DNA from: Campylobacterota bacterium
Lineage (GTDB): Bacteria > Campylobacterota > Campylobacteria > Campylobacterales > JAADDG01
Length of the DNA stretch: 11,688 nucleotides
Direction of reading: 5' to 3'
Assembly: GCA_013154075.1 (NCBI GenBank)
Contig: JAADDG010000186.1
Coordinates: forward strand, 1 to 11,688
Shown here piece by piece: positions 6,255 to 11,688 of the stretch (position 1 is its first letter; each line of letters begins with the position of its first letter). Both the position numbers and the translations under genes were made by a program. The notes beneath the pieces are model-generated. The model searched no databases, had not been told where the DNA came from, and saw only the letters and a list, made by a program, of their open reading frames with translations.

Positions 6255-6668
6255 ATGGCAAAACTAACTGAATTTGAACAAAATGTGTTCGAAAGAATCA
6301 AAGAGCAAATAGCCTTAAACAAAGATAAACCGGAGCTCGGTAACGTAGATATGGAAAAAGCGATAGAGCTTTTAAAAGAGGTGGGAGCTATTTTGCTCGA
6401 TGTTAGACCTCCGGCCAAAGTGAAAGGAGAAAATGCCGAAGAGGCCGATATTCCTGACGCTTACTACACTCCTTATACGGAATTTGGCGAGTATTTGGAT
6501 ATTTTACCCGACGATAAAACCACTCCTATAGTTGTAGCATGTTTGAAAGGTTGGTTTGCAAATAGAGTGAAAGGCTATTTGGAGTGTTTGGGATATGAGA
6601 ACGTGTTTGTTTTCGGAGGCAATATTGAAGATTGGATAGCTGCTCATAAAGCTCATGCCAATAAATAA
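6255..6668 (+). CDS. Rhodanese-like domain protein
   Basis: A 137-residue, single-domain rhodanese-like protein without signal peptide, so cytoplasmic. Rhodanese features seen are ILLDVRPP (46-53), the region before the active site (PIVVACLKGW, 91-100) with the candidate persulfide cysteine C96, and the C-terminal GYENVFVFGGNIEDW (113-127), typical of the final strand and helix. The first 35 residues form a charged helical extension before the domain. The active-site loop reads C-L-K-G-W-F-A-N-R rather than the usual C-x-x-G-x-R-S; one more residue separates Cys from Arg, so the substrate may differ from thiosulfate. Expression should be high: a near-perfect AAGGAGG precedes the ATG. A strong terminator hairpin starts 14 bases after the stop. 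The next gene overlaps by 14 bp. Confidence 0.85.
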   Translation: MAKLTEFEQNVFERIKEQIALNKDKPELGNVDMEKAIELLKEVGAILLDVRPPAKVKGENAEEADIPDAYYTPYTEFGEYLDILPDDKTTPIVVACLKGWFANRVKGYLECLGYENVFVFGGNIEDWIAAHKAHANK

Positions 6669-7080
6669 ACTCAAAATTTTAAGCGGTCTTTTGGCCGCTT
6701 TTTTTATTTTTAGCGGTTGTAGAGAGATATATACCAAAATTTATAACGAAAAAGAGGCCAAAAAGCCCATCTCCTGTCTAAATATCGAATCCGACAATTT
6801 AGTGATTGAATATGTTGTAAAAAACAGACCATTTATAAAAAAACTTCTTAAAAAAGAGTGCCCCTATCTTCTTAAGATCACCTCAAACTACGTAACTTCC
6901 TGCTCTTCCGCACAAGCTAAGGCTTTAGGCAGCGACTTTGACGGATTTGTAAGATTTGAGATATTGAAAGATAATGATTTGATTTATAGAAATCAAAGAG
7001 ATTTCAAAGGTACTTTTGATAATTTTGTGGCGGATTCTTTGATAGATAGAATGAGAAAAGATTTGAATTTCAAAGAGTGA
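6655..7080 (+). CDS. Small predicted lipoprotein of unknown function
   Basis: A 141-residue protein I cannot assign to a family. Residues 4-21 form a basic then hydrophobic signal sequence ending FIFSGC, so C22 is a likely lipobox cysteine (Phe at -3 is unusual but tolerated), which predicts a lipid-anchored periplasmic protein. The mature part is basic and Lys-rich with three further cysteines (C41, C69, C83), enough for a disulfide. Its middle reads as mixed alpha/beta. The start ATG lies inside the rhodanese gene (14-bp overlap) without a clear Shine-Dalgarno, so it may depend on coupling. A terminator-like hairpin covers codons 10-17, which would let only part of the upstream transcription reach this gene. 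Confidence 0.7.
   Translation: MPINKLKILSGLLAAFFIFSGCREIYTKIYNEKEAKKPISCLNIESDNLVIEYVVKNRPFIKKLLKKECPYLLKITSNYVTSCSSAQAKALGSDFDGFVRFEILKDNDLIYRNQRDFKGTFDNFVADSLIDRMRKDLNFKE
6682..6705 (+). terminator. Intrinsic terminator inside the start of the lipoprotein gene
   Basis: AGCGGTC (6682-6688), loop TTTT (6689-6692) and GGCCGCT (6693-6699) form a 7-bp GC-rich stem with one G-U pair, followed by a run of seven T (6699-6705). It begins 14 bases after the rhodanese stop and is read as codons for the hydrophobic signal-peptide core (SGLLAAFF). It probably ends most rhodanese transcripts. Confidence 0.65.
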
Positions 7081-7116
7081 AGAAGGAGCCTAAAGCCCCC
7101 TCTTTTTATTTTTTGA
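7080..7116 (+). terminator. Probable terminator after the lipoprotein gene
   Basis: AAGAAGG (7080-7086) can pair with CCCTCTT (7098-7104) with one A-C mismatch, and is followed by T5-A-T6. It begins at the stop codon of the lipoprotein gene and overlaps the end of the convergent DUF2202 gene. The stem is imperfect, so this is moderately supported only. Confidence 0.45.
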
Positions 7117-9139
7117 TGCCATATTTTTTGGTGAGATTATCAAACTCTTCGGATGCCAAGAATTGATCCAAAACCTCATCTCTTGTCATTCCGTTTTGAA
7201 GCTGTCCTACCCAATATTCAAGGCCGCCTTTATCCGGATTTCTTCCAAATACCGCCTTATAAGCCGTTTTTACGAACTCTTCGTCACTTAAGTTTTTGTT
7301 TTTCATCTCTTCGGAATTGAAGAATTTGTGCACAAGTTCGGATGCCGTTACCTCATCGGATTTAAGAAGATTCGACCAATAGTTAACTCCCGCCGGATCC
7401 GCATCTCTTCCTAAAACGTAAGCATACATTCTCTCCAAAAATGCTGTGAGTTCATCCTCTTGATCATAAGGAGGAATGGTGTACTCTTCCACCGCCATTT
7501 GATCGAATTCGTTAGAAAACGCAAATTCGTAGAAAAGAAGCTCTCTTGTCAATCCCTCGTTTTGCAATTGATTTACCCAATACTCCAGACCTTCTTGATC
7601 CGGCTCTCTTCCAAGGAGTATTTCGTAAGCCATAGTTACGTACTCTTCATCGCTTAAATCTTTTTGTTGAAGCTCTTCACTATGAAAGATGTCTTTAGCC
7701 ACGTCGGTAGCGCTTACTTCTCCGTTCATAATTTTTTGCATCCAATACTCAGAACCGCTTGGATCGGGTTCCCTTCCGAATGCATGTTTATATAGATTTT
7801 CTATATAACTTTTAGCTTTTGTAGGATCCGTTTTAGGTTTTTTACCGTGATCGGAGCTTCCGCCGTTTTGACCTCCGCTCTGTTTATCTCCTCCGCTTGC
7901 GTTTTGATCGTTACCTTGTCCTCCTTGGCCTTGTCCGCCGCCTTGGCCTTCACCGCCCATATCGCCGTTTAATACTTTCGTAAAAGCATCAAGATGTTTT
8001 TCGCTACCTTCTTTCAATTTTTCATAGATGGCTTTTATATCGTCAGGGGCATTTACCATTCTCTCTTCAAGGTCAGCTATATCGGTTTTTTCTATATCTA
8101 TTCCGACTTTCAAAGCCTCCTCTTGAGATTCCATTCCTCTTGCCATTAAAGAATCGTATAGAGATTGAATTGCCGAGTCGTTGAACGTTCCTACTTCATC
8201 GCCGACCGGAACGGGGATGGAGTATTTATCGAGCAAAGCTTTTACCGCATTCATATGAGTTTGTTCGGCGTTTGCTATATTGCTAAATATATTGAGTCCC
8301 CATTTATTTCCCAAAAGTGTGTAGACATCCCTTGCCATTTTCTCTTCTTGATACATATAGACAAGTCCCTCTTTTTGCTCGGGTGTTAGATCCGCTACCG
8401 GATAGCTGTTTACTATATCGTTATAGTTTTGAACCTCTCCTATAGAGCCTCCCGAACCGTTTGCATGTCCTCCTTGGCCTTGTCCGCCGCCTTGGCCTTC
8501 ACCCGAAGTATCCCCGTTTAAATTTCTTGTAAAAGCGTTTAGATGTCTTTCACTACCTTCTTTCAATTTTTCATAGATGGCTTTTATATCGTCCGGCGCA
8601 CCTACCATTCTCTCTTCAAGATCGGCAATATCGGTATTTTCTATATCTATTCCGACTTTCAAAGCCTCTTCTTGAGACTCCGTTCCTCTTGCTATCAAAG
8701 ATTCATACAAAGCTTTTATATTTGGATCTACAAAGTCTCCTATCTCATCGCTAACCGGAACGGGGATGGAGTATTTATCAAGCAAAGCTTTTACCGCGTT
8801 CATGTGAGTTTGTTCGGCGTTTGCTATATTGTTAAATATTTGAAGTCCCCATTTATCGCCCAATACTTTATAAACGTCCCTTGCCATTTTCTCTTCTTGA
8901 TACATATAGACAAGTCCTTCTTTTTGCTCGGGTGTTAGATTTGCTACCGGATAGCTGTTTACTATATCGTTATAGTCTTTGGCTTCACCGATGTAGCCGC
9001 TGTCGTTTGAAGAGGAACCGTTTCCGTAACCGGGACCTTTTTTGTAATCTTTTACAATAATATCCGAATTCATATCGTAAGCGTAAACCGATCCCATAAG
9101 TAGACTGCTTAAAAGTGCAGAGATAACTATTTTGTTCAT
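7106..9139 (-). CDS. Secreted protein with two ferritin-like DUF2202 domains and four DUF4214 units
   Basis: A 677-residue exported protein; role unknown. Residues 1-20 are a Sec signal peptide with a VYA cleavage site. Two DUF2202 domains follow (about 50-210 and 233-393). Each carries carboxylate/histidine motifs of a ferritin-like helical bundle: EEKMARDVY (82-90, 265-273), AEQTH (E109/H112, E292/H295) and EGSE[RK]H (H199, H382), which suggests metal (perhaps di-iron) binding. Gly/Gln-rich linkers occupy 211-232 and 394-431. The C-terminal third has four DUF4214 units (445-490, 500-546, 567-612, 622-667), each with a Y-x-x-x-F/L-G-R-x-x-D-x-x-G-x-x-Y-W core; this module is common in large secreted or surface proteins. 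The start has AAGGAG upstream (9147-9153). It could be an extracellular or surface metal-binding or redox protein; no enzymatic activity can be assigned. Confidence 0.85.
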   Translation of the reverse strand: MNKIVISALLSSLLMGSVYAYDMNSDIIVKDYKKGPGYGNGSSSNDSGYIGEAKDYNDIVNSYPVANLTPEQKEGLVYMYQEEKMARDVYKVLGDKWGLQIFNNIANAEQTHMNAVKALLDKYSIPVPVSDEIGDFVDPNIKALYESLIARGTESQEEALKVGIDIENTDIADLEERMVGAPDDIKAIYEKLKEGSERHLNAFTRNLNGDTSGEGQGGGQGQGGHANGSGGSIGEVQNYNDIVNSYPVADLTPEQKEGLVYMYQEEKMARDVYTLLGNKWGLNIFSNIANAEQTHMNAVKALLDKYSIPVPVGDEVGTFNDSAIQSLYDSLMARGMESQEEALKVGIDIEKTDIADLEERMVNAPDDIKAIYEKLKEGSEKHLDAFTKVLNGDMGGEGQGGGQGQGGQGNDQNASGGDKQSGGQNGGSSDHGKKPKTDPTKAKSYIENLYKHAFGREPDPSGSEYWMQKIMNGEVSATDVAKDIFHSEELQQKDLSDEEYVTMAYEILLGREPDQEGLEYWVNQLQNEGLTRELLFYEFAFSNEFDQMAVEEYTIPPYDQEDELTAFLERMYAYVLGRDADPAGVNYWSNLLKSDEVTASELVHKFFNSEEMKNKNLSDEEFVKTAYKAVFGRNPDKGGLEYWVGQLQNGMTRDEVLDQFLASEEFDNLTKKYGIKK
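7139..7807 (-). repeat. Four DUF4214 repeat units (coding)
   Basis: Codons 445-667 of the DUF2202/DUF4214 protein encode four units of about 46 residues, arranged as two pairs (units 1-2 and 3-4). Within each pair, unit one ends in an HSEEL or NSEEM-type motif followed by a D/N-L-S-D-E-E linker, and unit two has LEYWV-x-QLQN. The pairs resemble each other (1 to 3, 2 to 4), which suggests duplication of a two-unit block. Confidence 0.75.
7919..8443 (-). repeat. Internal duplication, copy B (DUF2202 plus Gly/Gln linker)
   Basis: Codons 233-407. They align without gaps to copy A (codons 50-224) at an offset of 183 codons. By hand I count about 147 of 175 identical residues, and long stretches of DNA are identical or nearly so. 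The linker GEGQGGGQGQGG is part of the duplicated unit. Confidence 0.85.
8468..8992 (-). repeat. Internal duplication, copy A (DUF2202 plus Gly/Gln linker)
   Basis: Codons 50-224, the N-terminal copy of the unit described for 7919-8443. Differences between the copies cluster in the region before helix three (residues 131-147) and in the linker ends, while metal-motif residues are the same in both. Confidence 0.85.
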
Positions 9140-9185
9140 TTTTTCGCTCCTTTTATTTTTTTCTTACGATAAAATGATAGCTATA

Positions 9186-9204
9186 AAGTGTTAGCTAAGT
9201 GTTA
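9186..9204. promoter_or_regulatory. Direct repeats AAGTGTTA with 11-bp period (putative regulator site)
   Basis: AAGTGTTA occurs exactly at 9186-9193 and 9197-9204, in the 144-bp divergent region between the DUF2202 gene and the cytochrome c gene. The 11-bp spacing places both copies on one face of the helix, as seen for OmpR-type response-regulator sites. A third weaker copy may follow near 9208. Confidence 0.35.
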
Positions 9205-9247
9205 ACAGTAAGTTTCATATATTAATATTTAGTTAATATTGCTTTAG

Positions 9248-9253
9248 TATCAT
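9248..9253 (+). promoter_or_regulatory. Putative -10 box of the cytochrome c gene
   Basis: TATCAT at 9248-9253, about 31 bases before the ATG, in AT-rich sequence without a clear -35. Weak support. Confidence 0.3.
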
Positions 9254-9283
9254 AAAAGGGCAAGATCTAAATTAGGAGAAAAT

Positions 9284-9691
9284 ATGAAAAAATCGATTAA
9301 ATTGACGCTTATTGGCTCTTTTGCCGCTTTATCTCTATTTGCGGGTGAGAGCGGTGCGGAACTTTTTAAAGAAAAGTGCGCGGTTTGTCATATGCAGACC
9401 AAACCTACGCCTGAGCAGAAAAGAAATATGGTCGCTCCTCCTATAATGGGAGTAATGTTTCATGTAAAAGAGAAGTATGGGGATGACAAGAAAAAGGCTA
9501 TAGAGTTTATTAAAGATTATGTTATGAATCCTTCCGAAGATAAAGCTCTATGTCTTCCGAGATCCATAAAGAGATTTGGTTTGATGCCTTCTCAAAAAGG
9601 AAGCGTAACACAAGAGGAGCTTGAGAAAATAGCTGAATATATGTACGATAATTTTCCTCCAAAAGGCTTCAAACATCCTAAAATGAAATAA
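9284..9691 (+). CDS. Periplasmic class I-type cytochrome c
   Basis: A 135-residue exported mono-heme cytochrome c for periplasmic electron transfer. Residues 1-20 form a Sec signal peptide (basic MKKSIK, hydrophobic core, LFA cleavage region). The heme-attachment motif CAVCH is at residues 32-36 (C32, C35, proximal H36), shortly after the typical ELFKEKC helix. The distal ligand is most likely M101 in FGLMPSQKG, followed by the C-terminal helix VTQEELEKIAEYMYDNFP. Between them lies a longer loop with an additional cysteine (C90) in CLPRS. The Shine-Dalgarno AGGAG at 9274-9278 is well placed. It is transcribed alone and ends at a strong terminator. Its redox partner is unknown; the divergent ferritin-like protein is a possibility based on position only. 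Confidence 0.88.
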   Translation: MKKSIKLTLIGSFAALSLFAGESGAELFKEKCAVCHMQTKPTPEQKRNMVAPPIMGVMFHVKEKYGDDKKKAIEFIKDYVMNPSEDKALCLPRSIKRFGLMPSQKGSVTQEELEKIAEYMYDNFPPKGFKHPKMK

Positions 9692-9698
9692 GTCTATA

Positions 9699-9734
9699 GG
9701 GATTGAGGAGACTCAATCCCATACTTTTTTTTTT
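9699..9734 (+). terminator. Strong intrinsic terminator of the cytochrome c gene
   Basis: GGGATTGAG (9699-9707), loop GAGA (9708-9711) and CTCAATCCC (9712-9720) form a perfect 9-bp stem, followed after four bases by ten T (9725-9734). It overlaps the last codons of the convergent msrBA, and the T-tract is read on the other strand as its Lys-Lys-Lys. No T-run exists for the minus direction, so it acts on the cytochrome transcript only. Confidence 0.85.
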
Positions 9735-10573
9735 AGATGACAAGGATCTATAGCTCTTTTTTTGAAATAGTCTTGATGATACTCCTCGGCTTTGTAAAAT
9801 TTATGTTCTTTTGCCGGAATTAGTTTGGTTGCTACTTTTTTATTGAATCTCTTTTCATACTCTTTAATTAGTTCCAAAGCTATATTTTTTTCCTCTTCGT
9901 CGTTGTAAAAAATTGCCGATAGATACTGCTCTCCGATATCGGGGCCTTGGCCGTTTGTCTGTGTGGGATCGTGAATCTCGAAAAAGAGTTTTGTAAGATC
10001 TTTAAAAGAGATTTTTTTAGGATCATATATTACTTCTACCGTCTCAAGATGTCCCGTATTTCCCGTGCATACCTCTTCGTAGCTCGGGTTTTCGACTCTT
10101 CCTCCCATGTAGCCCGAATGAGCCGCGTATACTCCCTCAAGCTTGTCAAAATAGTGTTCCACTCCCCAAAAACATCCTCCCGCGAAATAGGCCTTTTTTG
10201 CGCCCAATTCGTCCGCGCTTTTAAAATCCAAAGATATGGAATTTACGCAGTGGCGGGTATTTTTGGGAGTGAAACCTTCGTTTTCGAAAACGTGTCCTAA
10301 GTGAGCTTTGCAGTTTTTGCAAATAATCTCCACTCTTCTTCCGTCAGCATCTAAAACTCTCTCTACGTTATCTCCTATCTGATCGTCAAAACTCGGCCAT
10401 CCAGTGCCTGAATTGAATTTGTCCTTGGATCTGAAAAGAGGTGTTTGACATCTTTTGCACAAATATATTCCGTCTTCATAAAAGTCATAGTATTTACCGC
10501 TAAAGGGCATCTCCGTACCTTTGTGCACAATTACTCTCTCTTCTTGGGGTGTTAGTTTCTTATACTCTTTCAT
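9713..10573 (-). CDS. msrBA: Fused peptide methionine sulfoxide reductase MsrB-MsrA
   Basis: Bifunctional repair enzyme reducing both the R (MsrB) and S (MsrA) epimers of methionine sulfoxide. From ATG 10573-10571 it has 286 residues; numbering here uses that start. The MsrB domain (1-118) has zinc-binding CKRC (C39, C42) and CKNC (C85, C88), the SGTGWPSF block (55-62) and the catalytic RHCVNSISL (C109). The MsrA domain (125-286) has the catalytic GGCFWGVE (C134), GYMGG and TGHLETVEV. C278 near the C-terminus is a likely resolving cysteine. No signal peptide is present, so it acts in the cytoplasm. A TTG two codons upstream (10579-10577) is a worse start because it touches the Shine-Dalgarno. 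The last residues LKKKVWD are encoded by the overlapping terminator of the cytochrome gene. Confidence 0.95.
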   Translation of the reverse strand: MKEYKKLTPQEERVIVHKGTEMPFSGKYYDFYEDGIYLCKRCQTPLFRSKDKFNSGTGWPSFDDQIGDNVERVLDADGRRVEIICKNCKAHLGHVFENEGFTPKNTRHCVNSISLDFKSADELGAKKAYFAGGCFWGVEHYFDKLEGVYAAHSGYMGGRVENPSYEEVCTGNTGHLETVEVIYDPKKISFKDLTKLFFEIHDPTQTNGQGPDIGEQYLSAIFYNDEEEKNIALELIKEYEKRFNKKVATKLIPAKEHKFYKAEEYHQDYFKKRAIDPCHLKKKVWD

Positions 10574-10579
10574 TTTCAA

Positions 10580-10584
10580 TCCTT
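10580..10584 (-). promoter_or_regulatory. Shine-Dalgarno deciding the msrBA start
   Basis: AAGGA on the minus strand (TCCTT at 10580-10584) is six bases from the ATG at 10573-10571 but has no spacing to the TTG at 10579-10577. The ATG is therefore the start. Confidence 0.65.
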
Positions 10585-10640
10585 AATAATTTTTATTTTT
10601 AGTCCAAGTATGGTATAGAATTTTTCTTAGATGGAGATTA

Positions 10641-10653
10641 GCCTAATTTAGGC
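10641..10653. promoter_or_regulatory. Short inverted repeat in the msrBA/MFS divergent region
   Basis: GCCTA (10641-10645) and TAGGC (10649-10653) are reverse complements around ATT. They lie in the 195-bp region between the two divergent genes and are unusually GC-rich for it. This is a possible operator, though the arms are only five bases. The rest of this gap is A/T-rich with no ORF. Confidence 0.25.
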
Positions 10654-10736
10654 CTTTGGCGGAAAAATTAAAATTTTATTCATCTTAAATAATAAAGTTA
10701 GTTTTTAATTTTTGCAGATTTTTTACAAAATAGTCC

Positions 10737-10742
10737 TAAAAT
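10737..10742 (+). promoter_or_regulatory. Putative -10 box of the MFS transporter gene
   Basis: TAAAAT at 10737-10742, preceded by T-runs spaced about one helical turn apart, which is common in Campylobacterota promoters. The start codon is 27 bases downstream. Confidence 0.4.
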
Positions 10743-10768
10743 GCTGAAAAAAATGAAAGGAATGGGAA

Positions 10769-11688
10769 TTGAAAGAGATCGCAAAAAAAGTTTTACCTCT
10801 AAGCCTGATAGTCGGTCTTAGATTTTTCGGTCTGTTTATAGTTTTGTCCGTTTTATCTCAATACGCTTTGACTCTAAAGGGCGGAACGGCTTTTTTGGCC
10901 GGTTTGGCCGTGGGCGGATACGCTTTGACTCAAGCCGTATTGCAGGTGCCTTTTGGAGTGCTTAGCGATAAGATAGGCAGAAAGAAGACTATCTTAATCG
11001 GTCTTTTGCTCTTTGCCGTCGGTTCCGTAATCTGTGCTATTTCGGGGGATATCTATACGCTTTTGGTGGGTAGATTTTTGCAGGGAGCCGGAGCTATAGG
11101 ATCGGTGGTTACCGCTATGATAGCCGATTATGTGAGAGAGGATGAGAGAGCTCACGCAATGGCCGTTATGGGGATGGTTATAGCTCTATCTTTCGCGGTT
11201 GCTATGGTGTTTGGACCGTTAATCGGCGGATTTTACAGCGTAAGCGCTCTTTTTTGGCTAACAGCTTTCTTGGCTTTGGCGGCTTTGGCTATTTTGTTTA
11301 CGGCCGTTCCGGAGCCTCCGAAAATAGTTCACTCCTATAGTGAAGAGGAAGCTAAAATAAAGCATGTTTTTAAGGATAAAGATCTTGTTAGAATGTATAT
11401 AACTTTTCTATTTCACAGCTCCACAATGGCTATAGCCTTTTTTATCATTCCCATCTTACTAAAGCAGAAGTTCGGAGTTCCGCCTGAGGGTTATTGGAAA
11501 GTCTATATTCCTGCCGTGATTTTTGGAATCATAGCTATGGGGCCGGCCGCGGTTTTTGGAGAGAAATATGCGAAAGGAAAAGAGGTTTTTATAGTATCCA
11601 TTCTTTTTATAGCCGCTTCTTTTATATTGATGGGATTTAGCTCTTCTTTGTTTTGGTTCGGTGTGGGAGCGGTGTTTTTCTTTATAGG
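10769..11688 (+). CDS. MFS transporter, YajR-like (3' end beyond the window)
   Basis: The first 306 codons of a major-facilitator inner-membrane transporter that continues past the window. The start is TTG 10769-10771, seven bases after AAAGGA (10756-10761); an in-frame stop at 10754 excludes earlier starts. About eight to nine hydrophobic helices are visible. MFS motif A is GVLSDKIGRKK (63-73) between helices 2 and 3, GRFLQGAGAIGS (101-112) marks helix 4, and FGPLIGG (148-154) is the antiporter-type motif C of helix 5. The pattern RFFGLFIVLSVLSQYAL (18-34) and GYALTQAVLQVPFG (50-63) resembles E. coli YajR, a proton-driven transporter whose substrate is not settled. Whether the extra cytoplasmic C-terminal domain of YajR is present cannot be seen. 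It is divergent from msrBA. Confidence 0.88.
   Translation, partial: MKEIAKKVLPLSLIVGLRFFGLFIVLSVLSQYALTLKGGTAFLAGLAVGGYALTQAVLQVPFGVLSDKIGRKKTILIGLLLFAVGSVICAISGDIYTLLVGRFLQGAGAIGSVVTAMIADYVREDERAHAMAVMGMVIALSFAVAMVFGPLIGGFYSVSALFWLTAFLALAALAILFTAVPEPPKIVHSYSEEEAKIKHVFKDKDLVRMYITFLFHSSTMAIAFFIIPILLKQKFGVPPEGYWKVYIPAVIFGIIAMGPAAVFGEKYAKGKEVFIVSILFIAASFILMGFSSSLFWFGVGAVFFFI

Noticed and set aside
7900..7990. Possible CRISPR-like or minisatellite array at the Gly/Gln linker
   Set aside because: The short repeats code for a Gly/Gln-rich linker in frame and show no constant repeat and variable spacer structure.
8165..8938. Two similar plus-strand open frames (8165-8389 and 8543-8938) with related translations
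   Set aside because: Their similarity simply mirrors the duplication of the DUF2202 domain on the other strand. They have no start context and the translation looks like antisense of a coding gene.
1..11688. Mobile element or defence island
   Set aside because: No transposase, integrase, inverted terminal repeats, tRNA-associated site or toxin-antitoxin pair was seen. Base and codon use look even across the window.

Overview
The window looks like chromosomal DNA of a member of the Campylobacterota (formerly Epsilonproteobacteria), possibly a free-living or vent-type lineage. This is inferred from AT-rich compact coding, heavy use of AGA/AGG for Arg and ATA for Ile, frequent TTG starts behind good Shine-Dalgarno sites, promoters with a -10 box but no clear -35, and the gene order clpS-clpA-aat. 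I see no insertion sequence, integrase, CRISPR array, tRNA or rRNA. No gap without a gene exceeds 300 bases.

Left part (1-4170). The 3' end of a probable glycine-zipper surface-antigen-type gene converges on, and overlaps by 39 bp, the dethiobiotin synthetase gene bioD (minus strand). A roughly 195-bp AT-rich divergent region carries two inverted repeats and promoter-like sequences. From it clpS, clpA and aat run rightwards with overlapping ends. They form a complete bacterial N-degron module: Aat adds Leu or Phe to N-termini, ClpS recognises those N-termini, and ClpA unfolds the substrate (the ClpP peptidase is not in the window).

Middle (4171-7080). Behind a strong extended -10 promoter lie a WbpD-like N-acetyltransferase and a WbpE-like aminotransferase, two consecutive steps in making UDP-2,3-diacetamido-2,3-dideoxyglucuronate for surface polysaccharide. 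The dehydrogenases and the epimerase of that pathway are absent here. A 70-residue single-span membrane protein follows. A separate promoter with a perfect 16-bp palindrome then leads into a rhodanese-like protein and an overlapping small lipoprotein gene. The start of the lipoprotein gene contains what looks like an intrinsic terminator.

Right part (7081-11688). A large secreted protein on the minus strand carries two near-identical ferritin-like DUF2202 domains, Gly/Gln-rich linkers and four DUF4214 units. It diverges from a periplasmic class I-type cytochrome c. The cytochrome gene converges on a cytoplasmic MsrB-MsrA fusion through a terminator whose T-tract also encodes the end of that enzyme. 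Divergent from msrBA is a YajR-like MFS transporter, cut off by the window end. The most unusual item is the DUF2202-DUF2202-DUF4214x4 protein. Its proximity to the cytochrome, rhodanese and methionine sulfoxide reductase suggests, but does not prove, a redox or oxidative-stress neighbourhood.
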